From positions 103,045,835 to 103,109,834 of the forward strand of contig NC_084469.1 of NCBI RefSeq assembly GCF_027409185.1: a stretch of 64,000 nt of DNA, given 5' to 3'. How positions within the stretch are numbered: position 1 is the first letter of the stretch; every line of letters starts with the position of its first letter. Source of the DNA: Cynocephalus volans (lineage: Eukaryota; Chordata; Mammalia; Dermoptera; Cynocephalidae). This document shows, piece by piece, positions 1-15,100 of this stretch. The notes under the pieces were generated by a model. The model did no database searches. It was not told where the DNA came from and saw only the letters and a program-made list of their open reading frames with translations. A program made the translations under genes and the position numbers.

Positions 1-361
1 GTGAACCATGTTATTTACTATGCACCTGCTATATGCCCATCCGTGGGCTGTATCTTGCTGCATTCTTACAACCTCTCTGAGAGAGAGCAACTACCTCCAT
101 TCTGTTGAGAAACCAAAGCTCAGAACTGAGCAGCTCCTAGGAAGTGAAGGCTAAACACCAATACATAGCACCCACCAATCCAGTTTTCACCTGGTCCACC
201 TGGGGCTCTTGCAGTGCCCACTGCTTCTTCCATACATCCCTCACCTCCTGCTTCTTTGGCTTCATGCTATGTTCTCCCCAATACAATTAATATTAACAGC
301 TCAAAAAATGAACTTAAAGGAAATGCAGTGACCACTGTTCCTTGAGCACTTACCAACTAAA

Positions 362-365
<4 letters not shown>

Positions 366-397
<32 letters not shown>
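366..397. repeat. (TA)n microsatellite
   Basis: About sixteen uninterrupted TA units lie in the KRI1 intron that runs off the left edge of the window. No KRI1 exon was recognised between 1 and 584. Confidence 0.95.
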
Positions 398-400
<3 letters not shown>

Positions 401-417
401 CTCAATCTTTCTGTACA

Positions 418-545
418 ACAGCTCTGAGGTAGATGCTAGTTAGACCCACTTTACAGACAGGGAAAGAGGCTTAGAGAGGTCAAGTCACTTTTCTGAGGCT
501 ACACAGTCAGGAAATGACCCCTGATTCCAGAGCCATGTTCTTGAG
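418..545 (-). repeat. MIR SINE fragment
   Basis: Matches the reverse complement of the MIR core: a fall from 'cagacagggaaagaggct' to 'cacagtcagg' followed by an 'attccagagcc' stretch. It is old and diverged, in KRI1 intronic DNA. Confidence 0.75.
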
Positions 546-557
546 GATTCAGTGTCA

Positions 558-4640
<4,083 letters not shown>

Positions 4641-4908
4641 CCCTGGGCTCCGGGCACCCAGCTGACATCTGGGGGCCCTTTCTCCACTCGCGGTTTCCTG
4701 TCTCCTTTCCGTTCCGACAGCGCAAACCGCTGCCCCACCCAATTCTCTCACCCTGGCGCCCTGGGAATTACTACTCTCTCCCCTCCCCCACAGCAGCCAC
4801 GATCTGAGATCCCTGTGCTCATCCCGACCGACATCCTGGACGCGCGACTCCCCATCTCAGACTCACAAATCAGAAGCCACCCACACTGTGATCATGCACA
4901 AGTCTTAA
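4641..4908. other. KRI1-CDKN2D intergenic spacer
   Basis: C-rich unique sequence between the KRI1 promoter and the CDKN2D 3' end. No gene or recognisable repeat is seen. Confidence 0.6.
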
Positions 4909-5491
4909 TTTAATGGGTAAAAACATTAAATTATCACACAGTTTTCTTCACAAAGCTTAATAAATAGAATCTTTTTTTTTTTTTTAATCGCTGTACAAGA
5001 CTGGAAAACAAGCTTCCATCAAAATATGAATGAACTCATGCTACCCTTTTATTGATTTGGAACTCTCCCCCCCCTCTCCCATGCCCGAAGCAGTGCGACA
5101 CTTCAGGTCTCTCTCTCAGCACAGCCGGCCAAGGTCGCCAGGTTCCAGGAGCCCTGGAGGCGATGACCTCACTCGGGCTGGGGCTTTAAACGCTCTGCCC
5201 TCGGGTCTTGTCTGCCGCCCCAGCAGACAGGCCTAGAGGAAAATAAACCGTTTAGGTGGCTGTTGCCTGCAGGAGACCTTCTCTGTCCAACATGCCAAAA
5301 GGGGTGAGAAAAACAAATGAGAAACATCCCCCAAACACACACACCCCAGAAATCAACACCAATAAGCCACAAACTGGTGCTCCTCCCCCCTTCGGCAGTG
5401 GGCAGGAGGAGCGAGGAGAGAAAGTGTTTCTTCTCTCCTCTTCTGAAATATAACCCAGTGGGGTTCTCTTGCTGGACAGGACAGCCCCAGG
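4909..5491 (-). other. CDKN2D: CDKN2D 3' UTR with candidate polyadenylation signals
   Basis: The region downstream of the CDKN2D stop holds AATAAA at 5048-5053, ATTAAA at 4983-4988 next to an A-rich run, and ATTAAA at 4909-4914, all read on the minus strand. Which one is used cannot be told from sequence. Confidence 0.6.
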
Positions 5492-7055
5492 TCACAGCGG
5501 GGCCACTGTGTGCCCCTGCAGGATGTCCATGAGGTCCTGATCCCCTCTCTGCCGAGCCAGCTCCAGGGGTGTGAGCCCCCTGGCATCCCTGTGATGGAGA
5601 TCACATTCAGCAGCCAGATAACTGACCACAGCCATGTGGCCTTCCTGCACCGCCAGATGGATGGGAAGCGCCCCACTGCCATCAGGCACGTTGACATCAG
5701 CGCCATACTCCACTAACGCCTTCAGGGTGTCCAGGAATCCAGTGCGGGCTGCATCATGGACTGGACTGGTACCAGAAGCGTCCTGGACATTGGGGCTGGC
5801 ACCCTGCTTCAGCAGCTCCAGGGCGACAGTGGTGCTGCCAAACATCATGACCTGTGTGGGGACAGAGGATCAGGAGGTCCCCAAGGGAGGGAGTCCAGAA
5901 AAGGAAGTTACTGGAGAGAGAAGGATCATCCAGAGAGATCTTCCAGTAATAGAGAATATCAGAGAAGTGGTCCCTTAGAGAATGGGGAAACCCCAAGGAA
6001 CATAATCCTTCAAGGAGCTGTTTGAGACCCCAGGGAACAAATACTCCTGGGACCATGGATCCCCAAGAAGCTGGTCATGCCTTTGAGAATGAGACCCTAA
6101 CCCAGAAAGTAGCCCTCATGGAAACTTTCAAGGAACCTAAGACCCTCCCTCAAGGAACCAGAGACACCCTCCCATATAGGAAATCACCAGGAAATATAAA
6201 GCCCCCCTCCAGGAAATAAGCCCCCATAAGACTGAAAACTGCCTCCCAAAACGTTAACAATCCTCTCAAGGGAAAAGAGAGGCCCAGGAAATTTGAAACC
6301 CCCTTCTCTAGTGACTAGCTCCCTCCTATATAATGGAGATGTCCCTCAGTACCTGAGCCACACTCAAGAAATAGGATTCTAAAAAAAAAAAAGGAAAAAG
6401 AATGGGATTCTCCTGTGAAATGCCCCCCCAGGGAATAGGGACCTCATGCAATCTGACACTGTTTCTCCATTGGGGCTCCCATAATTATACCAAGAATCCG
6501 CCAGCCTCCCGGAATGAGGACCCACCCCACCAAGTAATAACTGGAACCTCTCAAAGAACTTCCCAGAAAACAGAGACCACCCCCCATAAACATGAATCCT
6601 TCCTTCCAGAGATCGGCTCTCCACATAAAAGCCCAAGAAACCGGAGCCGTCCCTATGAAACCCGGATCCAAAGAAGCTGAACCCACCCACAGAATAAGAA
6701 CCTTTCCAGGGAAAGCAAATCCTCCAGAGATGGATAGCCCTCCCCTCCCCCCACCCACCTACGAAAGGGGACCTCGGGGAACAACATCAGCCCTGAAAAG
6801 GAGGACGGGCACCCAGTGGGTCACCACCGGAGCCAGAAGACCGGAGAGAAGGGGTCTGGGGTCTCGGTCCTCGCTCCGTTCCCCCGCCCCTGCCCGGGGC
6901 TGGCAGGGCCTCACCTGCAGCGCCGTCTTGCCGAAGCGGTTCAGGGCGTCGGGGTGCACCTGCTCGCGGTGAAGAAGGCGGCGCACCTCCTGCACGTCGC
7001 CCCGGGCCGCGGCCCCACTCAGCCGGTCTCCGGCGCGGACTTGCTCTAGCAGCAT
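5492..7055 (-). CDS. CDKN2D: CDK4/6 inhibitor p19-INK4d
   Basis: Two coding exons, 7055-6915 and 5851-5492, joined after codon 47. They encode 166 residues, the length of human p19-INK4d. The protein begins [20 protein letters not shown] and ends GHTVAPL. It is a run of ankyrin repeats, with helix-turn signatures at [13 protein letters not shown], the SPNVQDASG region, GADVNVPDG, and [15 protein letters not shown]4 proteins bind CDK4 and CDK6 and block cyclin D-dependent RB phosphorylation in G1. The exon junction after ALQ matches the mammalian INK4 family. The intron carries a GT donor (6914-6913) and an AG acceptor (5853-5852). No disruption is seen. It lies between KRI1 and AP1M2 on the same strand, and each has its own promoter. 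Confidence 0.98.
5870..6770. repeat. Degenerate ~21-bp tandem repeat forming most of the CDKN2D intron
   Basis: Variants of 'ccccaaggaacnnnnaccct' recur through the intron: near 5991, 6011, 6031, 6129, 6150, 6187, 6209, 6266 and 6293, with further A/C-rich variants to about 6720. Adjacent spacings are often 20-22 bp. Units are heavily diverged, so this is an old minisatellite. Confidence 0.65.
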
Positions 7056-7700
7056 GTCTACCTGGCGGCCTGCGAAGCCCCCCGCCCCACCCCCGCTCGG
7101 TCAGTGCGGGGCAACCTTCCCGGGGCTCGGCCGCCGCGCGCCGGGCCTGCGCTAGACTCCCGGGCCGGCTCGCCAGTCCCGGGCTCCGGAGCGACCCCCG
7201 CCCTCCCAGCCGGCTCCTCCCCCTGTCAGCCGGCGGGGCGGTGAGGGGTTGGGAGCCGGGCCCAACCCTCCGCCGCCCGCAGGGCCCTGCCCGGTGCCCG
7301 CCCCTTGGGGGCCGGGTCTCCCCGGACTCACTCTCCCTCCTCCTCCACGGGCGGGGTCTGCTCTGAGCCTGCGCCGCCGCCGCCGCCGAGTTGGCCTCCA
7401 GGGGGCGGAGCCAGCGCGCTCGCGGACCCGCCCCCGGACGCCGCCGATTTGTTTCCTTCCAAACTCGCTACACTGTAGCCGAGCCGCGTTGCCCGGCGCG
7501 CGACCTCACGGCGCCCCGCCCACAGGGTCTGCGCAGCCAATGGCTGCGCGTCGCCGAGGCGATTTCGAGCGTCGACGTGGGCTCTGTCGCTCCTGATTGG
7601 CCAGGGAGCGGCGACCGGTGGACCGCCGGCAATGGCGGGGTTTTCGGTTTTCAAATGATCCGGGCGGGCGGGAAAGAGGGCCCGTTTAACTGATCCGGGG
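7056..7700 (-). promoter_or_regulatory. CDKN2D CpG-island promoter and 5' UTR
   Basis: Dense CpG DNA upstream of the start codon. Read on the minus strand it holds an E2F-type TTTCCCGCC (7667-7675), a CHR-like TTTGAA (7650-7655), and CCAAT (7596-7600); an inverted CCAAT lies at 7537-7541. These are marks of cell-cycle promoters. The transcription start and any 5' UTR splice are not resolved. Confidence 0.65.
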
Positions 7701-7794
7701 GAGAAAGGTCAGAGACAGGATAGCGTGGGCTGCTCCGGGACCTCGGCGCCTCCTGGGGGTAGGGAAGCAGGGCTGGCCGCCCAGCCTGAGGTCC

Positions 7795-8660
7795 CACCAT
7801 TCATTCATTCTAAGTCTTTCATTCATTCGCCCACTGTGTTCAGGGACCGTTCTGGGCGCCGGTGAGCGCACATTCGAGCAACTAAATACTTTTAGATACC
7901 GTTAAGCACCATGAAGAAAATAAAACGGGGAAATGGGGTGGATGAAGGAGGAATCACCCTTCCCGGGCTCAGACAGCCAGCCTGAAAGTATGAGGAGGGA
8001 AGGGTTGACCCTGCAGCTGCCACATGGGCGAGACTGGGAGGCGAGTCGCGGCCCGAGGCGGCTACAGGGGCATTTCTTCATTCAAAGATTTACTGAGCAC
8101 CTCCTGGAGGCGCCCAGCTGGAGAGCGAGCTAAGCGGCTCCTGCTGCAGGACGCCTACAACCTAAGGCAGGAGGAGAAAATAATTAAATATATTCAGAGT
8201 GGTAACTGCTAAGGAGCTGATAAAACCGGATAAATGATAGTCTCTTGGGAAAGGAAGGCCGTAGAAATAAGGAGGGCTTCCTTGAGGAGATACATTCGAT
8301 TTGCGATCTGAAGGTGAGGGAAGGCGCCATGTGGGTATCTGGGGAAAAGCATGGCAGGTGGAGGGCCCTGCAGATGCAAAGGCCCTCAGGTGGGAGCGTG
8401 CCTGGTGTAGAGGGGAGAGTGGGAGGAGATGAGGGCAGGTAGGTGGGGTTGTACAGATGAGGCCTGTGGGCTGCAGTCAGTACTTTGCTTTGGCAAAACG
8501 GGAACCAGGGGAGGGTTCTGAGCAGGAGGAGCCATGATCTGACTTAGAAGTTGACTGGCGCCCTCTGGCAGCTATGAGGAGAACAGACTCGGGGGTGGGG
8601 GCCAGCGAAGGCAGGATCAGGGGATAGGGTGGAGGCCATTACCCTGGCCCAAGTGAGCAA
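7795..8660 (-). repeat. L2 LINE 3' fragments
   Basis: A reversed L2 tail, with 'attcattcattc' and 'tttactgagcacctcctgg', is followed by L2 body motifs such as 'gcaaaggccctcaggtggg' and 'gggttctgagcaggagg'. It fills the spacer between the CDKN2D promoter and the AP1M2 3' end. Confidence 0.75.
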
Positions 8661-8744
8661 TGAACATGTTGCCCGCTCCCATCCCAGCACTTCAGGGACA
8701 TCCCTTGCATCTCCAGTCCCCAGCCAAGAACCACATAACACAGC

Positions 8745-9139
8745 AGCTAGATTCATCTTTTTAATGACATCTGAAACACAGAGGAATGGGCCAGCCGGGC
8801 CCTCTGGGCTCGGCAGCTATGAAGGATGAAGGGCTCCTGACATCCCCTAAGGCAGGTCACTGCAAGAAGGCACTCATGAGGGGGCTTCAAGCCCCTCTTC
8901 TATTTCTTCATATAAAACCGGGGGGAGGGGAGAAGCCCCAAGAGTGAGGGAGGCAGGGAGACCACCTCTCCCAGCCAATGGATAGAGGAAGAGGCGACGA
9001 GGGGGCTGGGGGCCAGGAGCAAGAAACTGCTAAGTCAGGGGCCTGCCCCTCACACACCCCAGCTTCCCTCCCTTTCTAAAATCTGCAGCCAGGGCCTGGG
9101 CAGAGGGAGGCCCCGCGTTCAAGCCCCCACTTCTCCCTT
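8745..9139 (-). other. AP1M2: AP1M2 3' UTR with polyadenylation signal
   Basis: The 3' UTR runs from the stop codon down to ATTAAA at 8760-8765 (minus strand). The cleavage site is estimated 15-20 bases beyond it. Confidence 0.65.
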
Positions 9140-12100
9140 CTAGGTGGTACGAAGTTGATAATCTGCAGAGAAACAGCCAGCGGGGATCATCTCAGAGGCG
9201 GGGGAAAAGGGAGGAGGGACAGCTCCCCTAAATCCATCCCCTGCCCCAGCGCTCAGGATCGCCCTGGGGAGTATTTAACAAGGCTAAGGGTGAGGTTAAA
9301 CACAGACACTGTAACCATAGCAACAAACAGGTTACCAGGCAGTAGGTAGGGGTGCTACATGTTCAGCCCCTTATCCAAACTGAATGACCACTCTAGAGCC
9401 GGCAACGTGCCCCACTTTATTTTGGCAGCTGGCCAGTATGGGGAACTGAACCCTTGACCTTGGTGTTACAAGGCTGCGCTCTAACCAAGTGAGCGAACCA
9501 GTCAGCTGATCCCCCATTTTAAAGATGTGTTTAAACTGAGCCCAGGGTAGCAGGACAGAAGGGGCAGGCCTGGAGCCAGGCCTGTTGAGTTTTCTGAGCC
9601 AGATGTGATCAGAACCCTGAGTCCCCACCTCCTCCACCTGCCCGTCCCCATTGTCCAAGGGAGCCGGACTTCCTTACCGCCACTCTGGGTGATGTAGCGC
9701 ACCCAGGGTAGGGCCTGGTAACCGCTTTTCTCGATGATCTTCATGTACCGGACCTGGACCAGAATGAAAAGGGGTGGCCCAGGCTTGTAGGAATGTGGTG
9801 GCAGGAGGAAAGAGGTGGCTTGGGCCAAGGGCTTTTATGTACAGCTTGGGGGAAGAAGATGGCACAGGCTGGGAAGTAATGAGGTGACATGCGTGGGGGT
9901 GTAGGGGGCAGGCGGTCCAGGACAATAGTAAAGAGGTGGCACAGTGTAAGGGAAGAGACATGACACGGTTTGGGGGGGACAAGGTGACACAGGTCCAAGT
10001 GAGAGGTGGAAGGAGGGGGACCCAGGCTGAGAGCAGAAGAGGCACTGGGAGAGGACAAGGAAGACTTTGGAGGGGTGGTGACACAGGCCGGCACTGAGGT
10101 GACTTGAGCCAAGGAACAGGAGAGCAGGGGACCCTCTGAGGTCAAGGACAGGAGCCTCCCTGCCCACTCCTCACCTGGATCCCGGAGACAGTGAAGTAGG
10201 GGATCTCGAACTTGACCCCGATGGGGGGCCGTCCCTCCACCTCCTCCTTCTCCACACTGGGGAGGCCGAAGTGGGCTCGCATCAGGTACTCCTTGCCCCC
10301 CTGCGAACACATGGGGCATCAGACACAGCGGGGGCCCCCACCCACACCAGCCCTCCCTCTCAACAGCCCCTGAGCAAGCTCTCCTCTCAGCCCATTACAC
10401 AGACGAGAAAGTAAAGGTTCCTGGCTAAGACTCGGCGGTAGCTTCTTACTGCAAACCCCCTCAGGGGCTTCTAATTACCATCTCCTGTTTCTCAGGCCCC
10501 AATGACCACCCATCACCCCCCTGATGACAGGGACAGACCAAAACTTCCAGCAGCCCAAGGACATGGGTGACACGATCCTGCCTATTTCACATATCAGCAA
10601 ACTGGGCCTCCATGAGGGGAAATGGGTTTCCCAAGCCCACCCAGGTCAGAAAGGCAAGGGTGAGGAATTTGAACCCAGGGCTGACTTCCTCAAGACTTTG
10701 GGGGCTGGGGTATTTAAACCCATTTCCCATCATGGAGCCTCAGTTTACCTATCTGTGCAATAGACTGGCCCAGATTCCTTCTTTATCCCTCCCAAAGGGT
10801 AACCATGTGCCTGCATATGAGAGTCTCTGGTTTATTCCCTGCCTGGATCCCATGAACCTGGGCATGCCTCTGCATCGTTCCAGTCCCCCCCACCCAGGTC
10901 CCCCACCTGTCCCCAGTGCTCACCGGGAAGGATTTAATACTCCAAATAACGACATTCTTCTCTGGCACGTACTTGGCACTGCCCACACTGGTCTTGAAGC
11001 GCGGGGAGTCAGCATCACTGGGTACGGGCACGGATATCTCCACACTGTTGGCCACTGACTGCTTCTTAAATTGCCCCTTGGCCTGTCAGGGGAGAGAGCA
11101 TGGGGTGTGAAGAATTTACTTGCACATTCTGCAAATATTCACCAAGTCCTTTCCATGTGCCATCTCATCCAGGGACTCCATAATAACCTTGAGGTGGGGA
11201 CCATGATCCTGCCCATTTTACAGATGAGGCAACTAAGGCACAGAGAAGTTAAGGCATTTGCCTGAGGACACACAGCCAATAAGTGGCAGAGCTGGGGTCC
11301 ATAGCCATGAGAGACTCCAGAAGCCCTGTTCTTGGTGCCTTCCATTTGGATGGTGCCACGTACCTTTGCCTGGTTCAAAAATGACACCCTTCAGCCCATC
11401 ACAGAGGAGTTTGTGTTTGCCAGCTGGCATTTACTAAGTCTTGCCATGTGTCAGGCCTGTGCCAAGCACTTAGCCCTCTTACTAACTCTCTATAATGTAG
11501 GATCCATTCCTAAGGTCCATTTTACAGATGAGCAAACTGAAGCACAGAGAGAAACAGCACTTTGCCCAGTTGCACAGTTGGTACCTGGCACAGCAGGGAT
11601 TCACACTGAGCCTGCATTCTCAACCATCACAGGTCCTCCTTACAAATAGATGAATAAGCTAACAACATTATCTATATATCTGGTATATATCTATATATCT
11701 ACATATCTATATATCTATATATCTAGCGGCATGACAAGGAACAAGCTTTTCTTTTCCAATAACAGTTTGATTTTTTTTTTTTTTTTTTTTTTTCGTGACC
11801 GGCACTCAGCCAGTGAGTGCACCGGTCATTCCTATATAGGATCCGAACCCGCGGCGGGAGCATTGCCGCGCTCCCAGCGTAGCACTCTACCGAGTGCGCC
11901 ACGGGCTCGGCCCCCATGGAACAAGCTTTTAACACAGGAGTGCTAAGTGTTCCATATGTGGTGGCTAGTGTTATGATTATTGTTATTATTTATTAATTTG
12001 GGGAGGGATGTTTGGGGGGTGGATCAGGGCAGAGGACCTGGAGGCAAACTTGGGGTGGAGGGGCACTCTTTCTGGAAGTTTCCAGACCCTTTAATGACCC

Positions 12101-15100
12101 CTTCCCCTTTCATTTTCTGCAGAGATGGGAACACTGAGGAGCATTGAAGACCTAGTGACCCAGCTCCCCTGAGACCCTGAGACCAGGGAACAAAGGCAAC
12201 TCTATGAACACAGATGTTTTTTGTATATGTGGTTGGCCGGTATGAGGATCTGAACCCTTAACCTTGGTGTTACAAGGTGTTACTCTAGGCAACTGAACTA
12301 ACCAGTCAGTCCCTATAAACACAGATTCTTGAGTCATGGGGATCAAAGCTCAACATAGGGCTCCTTCTATCTTAACCCTCTGGGCCTCAGTTTCCCCCTC
12401 TGTAAAAGGGGGCTGACTACAAACTCCAGGAGACATACACAGGGCTATTCGTGGCAACATGACCTGGAGCAGCCAAGAACTGAAAACAATCCATACAAGA
12501 GAACAGACAGATGTGGGTAGCTGGCTATTAGTTCAGTTGGTTAGAGTATAGCCTTTTCACCCCAAGATCGCGGGTTCAGATCCCTGTACCAGCCAGCAGC
12601 CAAAACAAAAGAATGGACAGATGTGGAAGATTCCCACCATGGAATGTTCTACAGCTGTAAAAATGGATGCTGAGTTATACCCCCTGGGATTCATCTCAGA
12701 AGCAATGTTACATGAACAAAGCAAGTCATATGAAAAGTCATAAAGCTTGAGTCCGTTCATACGAAGGTCAGAAGGTCGGAAACAGACAGAACACAATCAT
12801 AAAAGAAAAGCAAAGAAATAATTCACATAAAATTCAAGACTGTGATTACCTCTGGGCAGGGGGAATAAAAGTTGAGGAAAAGATAGCAGGGAATTCAAAG
12901 GCTCTGGTCAAGCATGTTCAAATAAGCTGGGTGGTTTATCATTATTCTTTAAACCATATAAATATACCTTATGTATATATTTATTTGACATAAAATAAAT
13001 AAATAAAATATCATGTCAGATTGATAAGTAATAGAGGAAAAATAGAACAAAGAAAGGTGGGGAATTCTGGGGGGTTGCAATTATAATATGAGGGTCAAGG
13101 AAGATCTCTAAGGAGGTGACATTTAGGCTAAGAACAGGGCTGACAGATTAGCCCACTTGGATTAGAGCATGGTGCTGGTAATACCAAGGTCATAGGTTTG
13201 GACCCCTTAAAAAAAGCAAAGAACAAAGGAGATAAGGAAGGAACCATGTGGATAACTGGGTGGGTGGTGACATGGTGATCCAAGGAGCTGGAACAGCCAG
13301 TGCAAAGGCCCTGAGGCAGGACCTTGCTTGGTGTGCTCCAGAAACAGGCCAGCATAGTTGGAAAGGAGTGAGTGAACGGGACAGCAGGAGGAAGTGGAGG
13401 CAGAGAGGTCACAGGGAAGACTGTGCAGGGTCTTGCGGGCCTCGGGCCATACTCTGGTTTTTACCCTAGGTGAGATGGGAGCCATGGAGGGTTCTAGGCA
13501 GAGGGTCATGACCTGACCCAGGTTTCACAGGTGCCCTCTGGGGAACAGACTGTGGGGGACGAGGGTGGGAGCCAGGGGACCAGGAAGGTGATTGTTCTAG
13601 TCCAGGTGAACACTGGACCGGAGCAGAGGCAGTGGCAAGGTGAGAGGTGGGCGGATGAGGGATCTATTTTCAGAGGTCAGAGGTGATGGGGTAGGAAGAG
13701 ACAGATCATGTGTTGTTAAGTGTTCCTCCAGGGCCCACCTTGACCATGATCTCCACACGGCTATGGGAAAACTTCTCAATGACAGACTCAATCCAGATCA
13801 GCGGCTTGACCTACACACAGAGGAAGAGAGAAATTCTCAGAAACTCTAGGGTCAACCCTCATCCCTTCCCCCACCCCAAGGGGGCTTGATCTTTCCTCAC
13901 CTGTGTGCTGAGGCGGTAGGACATGAGCTCAAAGTCGCCATCTGGAGGGATGAAGGAGATGGTGCGGTCGTTGTCAAAGCGTGAGAGACGGACACACTGG
14001 TGGAATTTGACGTCCTCCAGCTCCACCGACTTGTTCTTGCTGCCTGAAACTCGGAGTTGAGCGTGCAGAGTGACCCTAGGGGGCCAGGGAAGGGTCCCTA
14101 TCCCCACGTTTTCCCCAGCCACCAATCCCATCACCCCTCTTTTACAGATGAGAAAACTGAGGCCCAAAGCAGATGAGTAACTGGTGCAGCCGAGTTGGGA
14201 TCTGAACTCAGGATCTGAACCCAGGGAGTCTGGCTTTTGCCATCAGACTTTTAAAGACGGTGCTATTCTGTCTCCTCCTCCCACTAGAATGTCAGCTCTA
14301 TGAGGGCAGGGATTTGTCTTTTTCTTCACACAGCAGGCACTCGATAATGAGCCAGGGCTGCCTAGTTAGAGCGTGATGTTTTGCGGTGTTGATAACATCA
14401 AAGTCAAGGAGATTCCCCCAAAAAAGAAAAAAAAAAAAAAAAAAAAAAAAACCCAGCGGCTACCGGTGCAGTACTGCACCTGACCAGCAGAGGGCGGACG
14501 AGCGCTGATTTCAGAACAGGCAGCAAGTCTCTCAAGTCTCTGGTCCCCAGATGGAGCGGGGACTGGAGGGGACGGGGCTCAGACGCTTACGGCCAGTGAG
14601 CTCGAAGAGCACGCGGTCATTGAGGCCGAGCCGCAGCTCTGGCATTCCCGACAGAAACACCTTGAGCTTGATGGTGCCCACGATCTCGCTCAGCAGGACG
14701 CTGCCATTGACATTGACCTGAGGATGTACACACGGGGGGTGGGGGGTCAACAGGCATAGGGTCCCATCTCCAGCCCCCCAGGCTGTGGCGGGGGTGGTGT
14801 GGAAGTGTGTAGGCTCACCAGCAAGTTGACAGATTCTATGACATCAATAAAGACCTCGTTCTTCTTGTACTTGATGCCCTCGGAGCGCCAAGACACAGCG
14901 TTCGTGACGGTGGGCGGCACCCGCGACTTGCCGGTCTCCAGCTTGTTACCTTGCTGTGTGATGTACCTGGCAGGAGGGCAGCGGGGACGAGCAGCTGGAC
15001 CCAGGGACACCTCCCTGGCCCTCCCCAAATTCCTCCCACTCGTGGCCCGGCCTGTGGCTACCCCTGTGGCCCACTCACTCCTGCAGGATCTTGCTGTCCG

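Noticed and set aside
9741-10319. 192-codon minus-strand frame over AP1M2 exon 10
   Set aside because: It is read in a different frame from the AP1M2 exon 10 coding sequence and runs on through intron repeat; no independent homology.
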